From contig NZ_JAFCJK010000006.1 in NCBI RefSeq assembly GCF_018131005.1, positions 1 to 64,000 of the forward strand: DNA of 64,000 bases, in the 5' to 3' direction. Below, piece after piece: positions 33,425 to 41,964 of the stretch. The notes below the pieces were generated by a model. It did not search any database. It was not told the origin of the DNA and was given only the letters and a program-made list of their open reading frames with translations. Both the position numbers and the translations under genes were made by a program. How positions within the stretch are numbered: position 1 is the first letter of the stretch; every line of letters starts with the position of its first letter. Source of the DNA: Bradyrhizobium lablabi (GTDB lineage Bacteria > Pseudomonadota > Alphaproteobacteria > Rhizobiales > Xanthobacteraceae).

Positions 33425-35290
33425 CTATCCTGCCGGGATCGGGCGACGAAATGCCTGTAGGCTCAGCCATACCCACAAGGCGATGGCGTAATTAGCGCGC
33501 TTGCGCCGGTGTTGTTGCCATAAATCGCTGATTTCCGCGAGGTTTATCCCGGTCATCTTGTCCATGGGGACGCGCTGCGGGATTTCCCTGAGCCAGAGAG
33601 CTAGAGGAATGCCAAAGCCCTTTTTGGGCCGAGACACAAGGTTGCTCGGAATTTTCCTGGCGAGCACCTTCTTCAGGAGGTATTTGCCGACGCCGTTACG
33701 ATATTTGAGTGCCGTCGGCAACCGTCGGCAGAAATCAACCATGTCATTGTCGAGGAAGATGGCGCGGGTTTCCAACGAATTCAGCATGGCCGCCCGGTCG
33801 ACCTTGGTCAGGATGCCGTCCTGCAGATAGTACCTGGTGTAGAATTCCATGGTCTTGTCTACCAGGTTCAGCTTTGGCGAAACGTTCCATAGCCCGATCG
33901 CCTCCTCATACAGTTCGCCGGTATCGATCTTCTCACCAAAAATCCTCTCGATGTCCGGCGGCGGCAGCGGTCCTAGCCAGGTCGGGTTCCATAGCTCAGG
34001 ACCATAGGACAATCCTGTCAAGGTCCGTTTCAACTTGAAGTCCAGCCCCATATTGCGGGTCGAGACCGGCAGCCGCGAGATGAGCTTGCGCAGCATTCGG
34101 TGCAGAGGAGCTGGAACGAGGTGTTGGTAGAGCGCGGCGGGCTTCAGCGCATGAAACGGATCATAACCCGCGAAGAGCTCATCGGCGCCGTCGCCGGACA
34201 GTGCGACCGTCACCTGCTGACGGGTAAACTGACAGAGCAGATAGGTCGGCAACAGCGAGCTGTCGCCCAATGGCTCTCCAGCCTGGGCGAGGAGATCGGG
34301 GATCGTATCACGCGCCTGCTCCAGATCGAGTTTCCGAAGCGAATGTCGCGAATGGAAGATTCCTGCAACGCACTCGGCATATTCGGATTCATCAAACGAA
34401 GGCTCGTTGAAGCCGATCGTGAAGGTCCTGAGTTGATCCGCTCCGTGAAGCTCCGACGCTGCCGCAAGCACGGCGCTGGAATCGATGCCACCGCTGAGGA
34501 AGATTCCGAGCGGCACGTCGCTGATCAGCCTGCGACGTACCGCTTGGGTCAGCAGGGCATCGAGCTCGTCGGCCAGGTCCTCTTCGCTCCGCTCGAGCAA
34601 GGCGGAATCCGGCTCCAGTGCGAACTGCCAGTACTGGGCGACGCGGACGCTATCGGAGCGAAGATCGTAGCAAAGCGAACAGCCGCCCGGCAGCTTTGCT
34701 GCGTGACGATAGGGCGTGCAGGGCGCCGGAAAGAAGCCGTAGGCGAACAGTTTTTGCAGCGATCGCTTATCGAGCGCTGGATCGAACGCTGGATGGCTGG
34801 CCAAAGAAGGAAGCTCGCTGGAGAACGCGAAGAAGCCCGGTGTCTTGGAGTAGAACAGCGGCTTCTCGCCAAACCTGTCGCGGGCCAGGAACAGCTGTGA
34901 CCGCGCCGTGTCCCAGATCGCGAAAGCGAACATGCCGTTGAGGCGGCGGGGCAGGTCGTGTCCCCACTCCTCGTAGCCGTGGACCAGCACCTCGGTGTCG
35001 GAATGGTCGGACTCAAAGCGGTGGCCGCATTGTTGCAGCAACGCCCTCAGCTCCAAATGATTGTAGATCTCGCCGTTGAAGATCACTGCAACGGTCTTAT
35101 CCTCGTTCCACATCGGCTGGGCGCCGCCTGCGATATCGAGGATGGCAAGACGGCGATGGCCGAGGAAAACATGCCTGGCTTTGTCCACGTGGTAGCCGTG
35201 CCCGTCGGGCCCGCGATGCGCCAGCGCGTTTGTCATCGCCTCGATGTGGTCGATATCTCCAGGTCCGCAGAATCCGGCGATGCCACACAT
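33425..35290 (-). CDS. asnB: Glutamine-hydrolysing asparagine synthetase-like protein
   Basis: The 621-residue enzyme has the N-terminal glutaminase domain with catalytic Cys2 (MCGIAGF), RGPDGHG and the NGEIYNH signature. The C-terminal synthetase domain has a PP-loop (LGIFLSGGIDSSAVLAAA) and the acidic GDGADELFAGYD. Classic AsnB amidates aspartate with glutamine and ATP. Copies inside sugar clusters often act instead on a carboxyl group of a sugar acid. Its setting here, between a GT2 enzyme and three methyltransferases with gaps of five and six bases, makes that second role plausible. No sequence feature settles the substrate. Confidence 0.9.
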   Translation of the reverse strand: MCGIAGFCGPGDIDHIEAMTNALAHRGPDGHGYHVDKARHVFLGHRRLAILDIAGGAQPMWNEDKTVAVIFNGEIYNHLELRALLQQCGHRFESDHSDTEVLVHGYEEWGHDLPRRLNGMFAFAIWDTARSQLFLARDRFGEKPLFYSKTPGFFAFSSELPSLASHPAFDPALDKRSLQKLFAYGFFPAPCTPYRHAAKLPGGCSLCYDLRSDSVRVAQYWQFALEPDSALLERSEEDLADELDALLTQAVRRRLISDVPLGIFLSGGIDSSAVLAAASELHGADQLRTFTIGFNEPSFDESEYAECVAGIFHSRHSLRKLDLEQARDTIPDLLAQAGEPLGDSSLLPTYLLCQFTRQQVTVALSGDGADELFAGYDPFHALKPAALYQHLVPAPLHRMLRKLISRLPVSTRNMGLDFKLKRTLTGLSYGPELWNPTWLGPLPPPDIERIFGEKIDTGELYEEAIGLWNVSPKLNLVDKTMEFYTRYYLQDGILTKVDRAAMLNSLETRAIFLDNDMVDFCRRLPTALKYRNGVGKYLLKKVLARKIPSNLVSRPKKGFGIPLALWLREIPQRVPMDKMTGINLAEISDLWQQHRRKRANYAIALWVWLSLQAFRRPIPAG

Positions 35291-35295
35291 CTTGA

Positions 35296-36309
35296 CTACG
35301 ATTTCTCTGAAGGCGTTTCGGTCGGCGAGGAATCGACGAAGTTGATCAGCTCGCGCACGAGATAGGCCCGCGCACCCTGCGATTCGTAATATGTCCGTAC
35401 CAGCATTTCAGCGACCAGACCGAGCAGGATGCTGATGATGCCGACCAGGAACAGCAGCGCAGCAAGTAGCGGCAACGGTGTCAGGATCAGCGAGATCCTG
35501 GCGAACAACCTCAAGGCGATCGCCAGTGTGATCGTCGCGATCGAGGCAATGATGGAAGCGATCCCGAAGCCGCCGAACAGATAGATCGGCTTGGCGAAAT
35601 ATCGCCTCAGGAACATGACGACGAGGAGATCGAGCACGACCTTGAAGATGCGTTCCAGGCCGTAATTCGATGCGCCGAAGCGGCGAGCGTGATGCGTGAC
35701 CGGAATCTCGGTGATGCGCGCGCCCTGCCACTCGGCATAGATCGGGATAAAGCGGTGCATCTCGCCATAGAGGCGGACGCCACTGACGACGCTGCGGCGA
35801 TAGGCCTTCAGCGTGCAGCCGTAATCGTGTAGCTTGACGCCCGAAACCTTGGAGATCAGCCAGTTGGCCATCCGGCTGATCCTGTTTCGCCTGAACTCCG
35901 CGTCCTTGCGATCCTTCCGCCAACCTGAAACGACATCATATCCTTCGTCGAGCCTTGTGAGCAGCCGGGGAATGTCGACGGGATCGTTCTGCAGGTCGGC
36001 GTCGATCATCACAACGATCTCGTTGGATGCATGATCGATCCCAGCCATCAGCGCTGCCGTCTGGCCGTAGTTGCGGCGGAAATCGACCACTTTGACTTCC
36101 GGATTGTCACCGCTGAGCGCACGTAGGATCGATAGCGATCTGTCCTGGCTGCCGTCATTGACGAGAATAATCTCGAACGGGTTCGGCAATTTGCGCAGCA
36201 CGCTTGTCAGCTGCTCGATCAGCAGGGGTAGCGACCGTTCCTCGTTGTAGACCGGCACAACGATGGAAAGACTGGGTGCAGGAACATCACTCATCGGCAA
36301 ATCATTCAT
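35296..36309 (-). CDS. Polyprenyl-phosphate glycosyltransferase (GT2, ArnC/GtrB-like)
   Basis: A GT2 domain (SLSIVVPVYNEERSLPLLI, FEIILVNDGSQDRS) with a metal-binding DADLQNDP motif is followed by two membrane helices (FGGFGIASIIASIATITLAI and LLAALLFLVGIISILLGLV). This is the make-up of ArnC, GtrB and DPM1-like enzymes that load a sugar onto undecaprenyl phosphate on the cytoplasmic face. The product would serve the membrane protein encoded just upstream. The ATG at 36309 is chosen; a TTG at 36324 and an ATG at 36294 also fit. Five bases separate it from asnB. Confidence 0.87.
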   Translation of the reverse strand: MNDLPMSDVPAPSLSIVVPVYNEERSLPLLIEQLTSVLRKLPNPFEIILVNDGSQDRSLSILRALSGDNPEVKVVDFRRNYGQTAALMAGIDHASNEIVVMIDADLQNDPVDIPRLLTRLDEGYDVVSGWRKDRKDAEFRRNRISRMANWLISKVSGVKLHDYGCTLKAYRRSVVSGVRLYGEMHRFIPIYAEWQGARITEIPVTHHARRFGASNYGLERIFKVVLDLLVVMFLRRYFAKPIYLFGGFGIASIIASIATITLAIALRLFARISLILTPLPLLAALLFLVGIISILLGLVAEMLVRTYYESQGARAYLVRELINFVDSSPTETPSEKS

Positions 36310-36362
36310 AATCCAGATCGGCAAATTTCGCGGAGCTGACGGCTAAACCTCACCATCGGGGG

Positions 36363-37970
36363 TCAGGTGACGCCAAGAAACGTCGTAATGTCCTTGCCTC
36401 CGATGATCGCCCTGCGGAGCATCAGATAGTACCACGCGGTTTCTTCGCTGCCGAAAGATTGCAATGGTCCCGAATGCGCATTGTTTCGCACGGTCACTTC
36501 TTCGAAGCGCTGGGAACCGTTCCTCAGATTGTCCAGTGCAACCCAGCCCTTCGTCGATTGGCTCGCCGTGACGGCCAGTGCGACAATTGTGATTGCGGCC
36601 ATGGCGACTTTCTGCCTGTCCACCCGGTCGCGCAGCAGTGCATCCCAAGCGGGGTAGGTCAGGCCTACGATCACGGACAGTTGGAACATGCCGATGTAGC
36701 GCGGCGAGAGCTCGGACCAGAAGTAGATCACGCGGTACCAGACGTCGTTCTTGGCAACGAAGTAACTGATCAGGAGAATTCCGAGCCAAAGGGTGATAAT
36801 GACGATCGTGTCCGTCAGCGGCGCGGGCGCCTGTTCAAGCGTCGTTCGGCGCCAATCGGCGATACGTGCCGAGACACCTCCGACCGCGCGCCGTACCGCC
36901 GGCAGCAGGAGGAGGATCCCCAGGCCGAGCGCGATCAACAGAGCTGTCGTCGCCGCCGACCAGTTGAGCCCCAGGATTGCAAACATTCGCTCTCGCGCAC
37001 CGATCAATACGATGGTTGATGCGATAGGCACGATGCAGGCCGCTCGTGCGAGCGACTTTGGGCGAATGGCGATATCGCAGCACAGCATGACGACAAGAAG
37101 AATAAGAGCCGTGCTTTGGTGCACGACGCTCACCAGCAGCGGTATCCAGTAAGCCAGGCCTTGCCGGCCAGACCAGCGCGTCGTGAATGCACCGAACGAA
37201 AGCATCGCGCAAAGGCAGCGGGCGAAATTCGAGAAAATACTGTTTTGAGGGGCGGGATTGAGCCAGGAGTAAAGGCTTACGCCAAGGATGTTCGACCAGT
37301 TAACGAGTCGGTCCGGCGGCGACGGTGTCGTTTGAACAAACAGCCAGTTCAGTATTGGTGGCGGGACCACAACGTAAAGCAACGCGCCTATTGCAAGCGC
37401 GGCAAGTGTCGCCACCCTGAGCGTTCCGGAAGTCATTCCGAACGAGACAACGAGACACGCCACGCCAAGCAGCAAGCCGGACAGGAGCGTGCCCCACCAC
37501 ATCGCGCGGGACAGAAAGGTGACATAGTCCTTGGCCGGGTCGGCGAAACCAAGCACCGTGAGCAGATTTCCGGCCGCATACATCGACAGCGACGTGAAGG
37601 GATAATTGTTGCAGTAGTTTGCCCTCAACGTCGCCCGATAGACGAACTGATCGGGCGCCGAGATTGAGACAAGTCCCTTGACCAGATCAATCTGTTGGTC
37701 ATGCAGCGTGGGGTGCATGATCTCGGCTCCACAGAGGTAAACGTATAAGTAGTCCTTATCGACCGAGAGATTGCGATCCGTCATACGCGCGAACAGGACG
37801 GCCCAAAGCAGCACACAGGCAAAGATCGCAATGGCCGAAACGGCCGGAGTTCTCTGCAGGATGGTTCTGGCCGCGGAGATGGAAGCTGTCGTCACGAAAC
37901 TGGCTCTCGCGTCAATTGGGCCGCGCCACAGGCCGGTGTCGGGCGACGCGCTGCGCCGCTCTTGGCACAT
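36363..37970 (-). CDS. Large polytopic membrane protein, probable GT-C-type transferase
   Basis: The 535-residue product has about eleven hydrophobic segments. The first periplasmic loop holds acidic residues (NLSVDKDYLYVYLCGAEIM), as in sugar transferases that use polyprenyl-phosphate sugars. A C-terminal periplasmic tail follows the last helix (GWVALDNLRNGSQRFEEV). It precedes the GT2 polyprenyl-phosphate glycosyltransferase in transcription order, the usual pair for transfer of a sugar to a surface glycan or lipid A. No family signature is secure. It starts at ATG 37970, or at a GTG near 37892 that would remove a charged lead. Confidence 0.6.
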   Translation of the reverse strand: MCQERRSASPDTGLWRGPIDARASFVTTASISAARTILQRTPAVSAIAIFACVLLWAVLFARMTDRNLSVDKDYLYVYLCGAEIMHPTLHDQQIDLVKGLVSISAPDQFVYRATLRANYCNNYPFTSLSMYAAGNLLTVLGFADPAKDYVTFLSRAMWWGTLLSGLLLGVACLVVSFGMTSGTLRVATLAALAIGALLYVVVPPPILNWLFVQTTPSPPDRLVNWSNILGVSLYSWLNPAPQNSIFSNFARCLCAMLSFGAFTTRWSGRQGLAYWIPLLVSVVHQSTALILLVVMLCCDIAIRPKSLARAACIVPIASTIVLIGARERMFAILGLNWSAATTALLIALGLGILLLLPAVRRAVGGVSARIADWRRTTLEQAPAPLTDTIVIITLWLGILLISYFVAKNDVWYRVIYFWSELSPRYIGMFQLSVIVGLTYPAWDALLRDRVDRQKVAMAAITIVALAVTASQSTKGWVALDNLRNGSQRFEEVTVRNNAHSGPLQSFGSEETAWYYLMLRRAIIGGKDITTFLGVT

Positions 37971-38260
37971 TCATGGGTAGCGATCAATCGTGGGTACGTA
38001 TGGGGAACGTCTCGGTGCGGCTGCCATCCTGGCCGCAATTGGCGTCAAGGATCGCGCCATTTCGTCGCGGCGCGCGATCGCCAGCCGAGGGGATACGCCG
38101 ACGATTTCCCAGCACATGGTCGACAGCGGCGATTATCATTGCCGCATTCCATTGTGATCGCCGTGGCGCTGGTCTGATGATGTTCGGCTGTCGTCGGAAC
38201 TTGGCCGCTGATCATGGCCGTTGCCATGCTTCAGGCGGCGTCCGATGCTTCCGGGAAGCT

Positions 38261-39871
38261 TCACGCGAACAAAATGGCACTCTCGGGTATGGCCCCGACA
38301 TAGCCAACGAGGAAAACTTCCACGCCGCCAGCGCTGACCACAGTGCTACTGCCATCATGGGCAATCCAGACGTGGTTCGCGTGTCCGGCAATGCCGAAAT
38401 CGAACTGGATCTGATCGCCCACGTTGAAATCCATGATGAAGTTGTTCTGCCCACTGTGGGCCCCGAACACGAACGTATCGAGACCGGCGAGTGCCGTCGG
38501 CTCCTTGTTGACCGCATCGCCCCACATGAAGTTTTCGACACTGCCGATCCAGCCGTAGTCCTGCCCGGCGAGGAGAACATCGTTGCCGCCGCGCGCCGAT
38601 TCCGCAAGTGTCGTGGCGTCTCCGACCAGCACGTTGATCACATCGCCCCTACCAAAACTGTCGCCACCGCGGAGCACATCTCCCTTTGCTGACGCGTGAC
38701 CTTCCATCAGTCCTGCATTGCCGATCAGCACGTTCTCAATCGATCCGGAGCCCAAGCTCGAGCCGCCAACGAGAAGATTTCCTCCGCCGCGACTGTGATC
38801 CGTCATGGTGGCGGCGTCGCCGAACAGCGCCTGCTGCATACTGCCGGAGCCATAGTTCCAGCCCCCGACGATCAGGTTTGACCCGCCGGAAGCAAAACCA
38901 GTCATAAGCGCGGCATCGCCAAAGAAGGCGTTCTGAACCCAGCCTGCTCCGAAATTGCTTCCGCCGGCCAGAATGTCGTGTCCACCCTGGGAGTGACCAT
39001 CCATCCAGGCCGCGGTCCCGAAAAGCGCATTTTGCACGAAGCCGCCGCCGCGATTGTCTCCGCCGATCAGGCTGTCGTACCCACCCCTCGCATGGTCGGC
39101 GGTCGTAATGCCATCACCGTACTCCGCGTTCTGCACAAATCCGGAGCCGTAATTTGAACCACCGACAAGCCTGTCCTGACCTCCGGTCGCGTGGCCTAGC
39201 AGCTGAAGAGCGTCCCCAACCAGCGCGTTCTCGATCCCGCCAGCCCCGATGTTTCTTCCACCATTGAGCGTGTCATTGCCGCCCGCGGCGTGATCAGCGA
39301 TGATGGCTGCATCGCCCAGTACGGTGTTGATTACCACTCCTGTCTTGGCGTTGTTTCCGCCATAGAGGTGATCGTTTCCACCTCGCGCATTCCCGCCAAG
39401 ACCGTCGTAGTCGCCGATCGCGGCGTTAAATGTCAGTCCACCGCTGCCGTCCGTCTCATGCAGGACCTGCTTCTTTCCGACGCCAGAGGTGACATCCGCT
39501 GGCCCGTCGCCAAAGAAAGAGTAGCTGGCGACGGTGCCGTCGCCAGGCAAGCTGCCGTTGCCGTTGAAATTGCCGTTGAAGGATCCGATGTTGCCATTGC
39601 CGTTTTCAGATCCGGAATCGAAGTTTCCGTTGAAGGCGCCGATATTGTCATTTCCATTCGACGTTCCGCTGTCGAAGATGCCGTTAAAGGCGCCAATATT
39701 TGAAAGTCCGATATTTGTGCCTTGATTCCACTCGCCGTTGAATGCGCCCGCGTTCGCAGTACCCGCCGCGGGATCGGAGCCTTGCCCATTGAAGGCGCCT
39801 TTGGGATTCAGATTGAGATAGCTCAGGACAACGGCGGAACTGGATGACAATACAAACTGCTGGATACGCAT
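38261..39871 (-). CDS. Secreted-type glycine-rich repeat protein with nine 33-residue units
   Basis: The 536-residue protein has two repeat zones. Residues about 25-110 hold five units of the kind NIGAFNGNFDSGxxNGN. Residues about 163-465 hold nine 33-residue units with consensus GGxDxLxGGxNxGxGxVxNAxxGDAxxMxxHA. The C-terminus (DTFVFGAHSGQNNF, then IMDFNVGDQIQFDF) resembles the end of type I secreted calcium-binding RTX proteins, so export by a type I system is inferred. GGAGGGCGG sits just before the ATG at 39871. The unit is related to but longer than the nonapeptide GGxGxDxLx. No ABC/HlyD exporter genes lie nearby. Confidence 0.7.
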   Translation of the reverse strand: MRIQQFVLSSSSAVVLSYLNLNPKGAFNGQGSDPAAGTANAGAFNGEWNQGTNIGLSNIGAFNGIFDSGTSNGNDNIGAFNGNFDSGSENGNGNIGSFNGNFNGNGSLPGDGTVASYSFFGDGPADVTSGVGKKQVLHETDGSGGLTFNAAIGDYDGLGGNARGGNDHLYGGNNAKTGVVINTVLGDAAIIADHAAGGNDTLNGGRNIGAGGIENALVGDALQLLGHATGGQDRLVGGSNYGSGFVQNAEYGDGITTADHARGGYDSLIGGDNRGGGFVQNALFGTAAWMDGHSQGGHDILAGGSNFGAGWVQNAFFGDAALMTGFASGGSNLIVGGWNYGSGSMQQALFGDAATMTDHSRGGGNLLVGGSSLGSGSIENVLIGNAGLMEGHASAKGDVLRGGDSFGRGDVINVLVGDATTLAESARGGNDVLLAGQDYGWIGSVENFMWGDAVNKEPTALAGLDTFVFGAHSGQNNFIMDFNVGDQIQFDFGIAGHANHVWIAHDGSSTVVSAGGVEVFLVGYVGAIPESAILFA

Positions 39872-40247
39872 GTTCCGCCCTCCATTCATCGCGCATACGC
39901 TACTGGTCGTTCGAGGCTGAAGGTCATCCCGATAAGCCAACCGATGCTTGCGGGGCCTGGATCTTGATCCGGTGCCCGCTTATGAACGCCACCATCTCAT
40001 CGCGAACTTGAAGGTTGCGGTCGCGAACGAGCCCTTTGACTTTGAAATAAAATCTCCGTACCGCGCCAAAACGTGCGCGGCGCCATCCTACTAGAAAATT
40101 GGGCAACATCAACTCCAGGCAGCAACCGAAGCCGGCGCCACCTTAGGATATCAGCCGGACGCCAGGGTTCGGCGACCGCCAGCGCCGCGCTTCGAATGCG
40201 CGGCTTGAATTTCCTTCGATCATCATGGAAGAGGGGAGCGCCACGTC
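39872..40247. other. Intergenic region upstream of the repeat protein
   Basis: These 376 bases should hold the promoter of the minus-strand repeat protein. I see no supported gene on either strand; a 62-codon minus-strand frame (39924-40112) overlaps the leader and has no recognisable features. A strong plus-strand terminator follows at 40248, which hints at a short plus-strand transcript in this interval. Confidence 0.35.
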
Positions 40248-40280
40248 GGCGCCGCTGGAAAAATCCAGCGGCGCCTTTTT
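40248..40280 (+). terminator. Perfect 12-bp hairpin followed by five T
   Basis: GGCGCCGCTGGA, loop AAAA, TCCAGCGGCGCC and then TTTTT form a textbook intrinsic terminator on the plus strand. The only close gene is the deacetylase, which ends 31 bases away on the minus strand, where the T-run would lie on the wrong side of the hairpin. So it either ends an unseen plus-strand RNA or serves as a 3'-end stabiliser for the deacetylase message. Confidence 0.75.
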
Positions 40281-40310
40281 GCGCGCCATGGCGGAGGAGT
40301 TCGCGATGGC

Positions 40311-41357
40311 TTAATCCGAGACCGTCTGCACCACGCTGCTCACGGGACGACCGGCCGCCGCGGTCGGCAGTTTCTCGTTCTTCACCAGCATCGCATCATA
40401 TTCGGGCAGCGTCTCGAGCGTGCCCTTGGCCTTCATCGCCACGACCTTGTAGCCGCCCGCCTTCAGCCGGCGCAACAGCGTCGGCAGCGCCTCGCCGGTG
40501 TGCTTCTGGAAGTCGTGCATCAGGATGATGCCCTTGCCGAGCTTGTCGAGCTTGGTCATCACGTTGTTGACGATCTTGTCCGGGCCATCCGCCTTGAAGT
40601 CAAAGGAGTCGACGTCGGTCGAGAACATCGCGACGTTGCGGGTGCCGAGATAGGTGACTGCGCCGGGATTGTGCTGCAGTTGCGGGAAACGGAAGAAAGG
40701 CGCGGGATTGGTGCCGAGCGCCATCTTCACCGCGGAAAAGCCCTTCTCGATCTCATCCTTCACCTGCTGCTCGTTCATCTTCTTGCTGTTGAGGTTGACG
40801 TGCGACCAGGTGTGGCTGCCGACGGTGTGGCCCGCGGCGAGCACCTGCCGCAGGATTTCCGGATGATAGGTCGCGTGCTTGCCGACCGAGAAGAACACGC
40901 CCTTGGTGCATTCGTCGGCCAGCGCCTTCAACACGGTGGGCGTATTGTTCGGCCACGGACCGTCGTCGAACGTCAGCACCACTTCCTTGTCCTGCAGGAA
41001 GTCGAGCTGCTTGAAATGTTCGAAACCGAAACCCGGTCCCCCCGCAGTGTCGACCACCACGGTGCGGCTGACGCCGAGCGCATCCGCGTTGGCGCAGGCC
41101 GACTTCAGCGCCGCGGCCACCGGTGCCGGCGCCGTCAGGGCGGGAGACGCCTCGGCGCGCTTGGATAGCGCGGCCGTGACGTCGACGTCGTTCCTGCCAG
41201 CCGCCGCCGTTTGCACAGGCAGCGGATCGGCCGGCCGGGCAGCTACGGTTTGAGGAGGAGCCGCGTCGGCGCGCGGCGAGGGGGTCCAGAACCACACTCC
41301 GGCGATCACGACCGCCGCTACAACACTGGCCACCATCAGGCCCAACGTATTACGCAT
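40311..41357 (-). CDS. Polysaccharide deacetylase (NodB-like) with N-terminal anchor
   Basis: After an N-terminal hydrophobic segment (LMVASVVAAVVIAGVWFW) and an Ala/Pro-rich linker comes a NodB-type domain (family CE4). It has EVVLTFDDGPWPNNTPTVL with the catalytic Asp and metal-ligand Asp, and TVGSHTWSHVNL with two metal-ligand His. FFRFPQLQHNP is the third motif, and IILMHDFQKHT has the C-terminal His. Such enzymes remove acetyl or formyl groups from cell-wall or exopolysaccharide sugars in the periplasm. It has 348 residues. The ATG at 41357 gives a proper signal-anchor; earlier starts add 72 residues of unlikely sequence. Confidence 0.88.
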   Translation of the reverse strand: MRNTLGLMVASVVAAVVIAGVWFWTPSPRADAAPPQTVAARPADPLPVQTAAAGRNDVDVTAALSKRAEASPALTAPAPVAAALKSACANADALGVSRTVVVDTAGGPGFGFEHFKQLDFLQDKEVVLTFDDGPWPNNTPTVLKALADECTKGVFFSVGKHATYHPEILRQVLAAGHTVGSHTWSHVNLNSKKMNEQQVKDEIEKGFSAVKMALGTNPAPFFRFPQLQHNPGAVTYLGTRNVAMFSTDVDSFDFKADGPDKIVNNVMTKLDKLGKGIILMHDFQKHTGEALPTLLRRLKAGGYKVVAMKAKGTLETLPEYDAMLVKNEKLPTAAAGRPVSSVVQTVSD

Positions 41358-41712
41358 CGCTACACACTTTCTGAGAAGGCGGGGCACGCCACATCCGTAA
41401 CGAGCGATTAGTGCCAACAAGGTCTTAACGTGGTCCCAACACGGCGCCGGGAACCCAAGAAAAAGAGCGCCTTGCCAGCATGATTGCAGTCGCAGTCGGC
41501 TGGTCGCGCTGGCGGGCATCATCGGACCGTCAAACAATGGGTTCGCCTCTCCCGGCGAACGGGAGCCGATCATGACCCCCGCTCAAGGCAAAACCGTCGA
41601 TCAGTGACAGCACGGCGAAGACGGCCGCAAGAGCCGGCGCGCAAAGGTTCAAGCTTCTTGGCTGAGCGGAAAGGCTATATGAACATCGTCACGTTCATTA
41701 AAGGCTTGAGAG

Positions 41713-41925
41713 ATGACCAGATTTCTAATTGCTTTCATTCCGCTGGTTCTGGTGGTATCGGTAGCGTTGGCCCAGCAGGGGCGTGATGCCTGCACGCGCG
41801 ACGCATCACGGTTCTGCCGCGCCCATCTCAACGAGGGTGACCAGGTCGTGCTGGCCTGCCTGAAACAGAACCGCGGCCGTCTCAGCAAGGCCTGTCAGCA
41901 GACGCTCATCGATCACGGGCAGTGA
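41713..41925 (+). CDS. Small secreted cysteine-rich-repeat protein
   Basis: The 70-residue product has a signal peptide (MTRFLIAFIPLVLVVSVALA) and a short mature part with the pattern DACTRDASRFCRAHLNEGDQ, then VLACLKQNRGRLSKACQ. The four Cys spaced CxxxxxxxC...C...C resemble the eukaryote- and proteobacteria-wide cysteine-rich repeat (PF00839 type). Two disulfides in the periplasm are likely. Function is unknown. It starts 15 bases after a possible GAGA ribosome-binding stretch and stands alone between two minus-strand genes. Confidence 0.7.
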   Translation: MTRFLIAFIPLVLVVSVALAQQGRDACTRDASRFCRAHLNEGDQVVLACLKQNRGRLSKACQQTLIDHGQ

Positions 41926-41964
41926 TTTCGTTCCGGGCTCGCGTCCCGGAATGACCGCCCAAAA

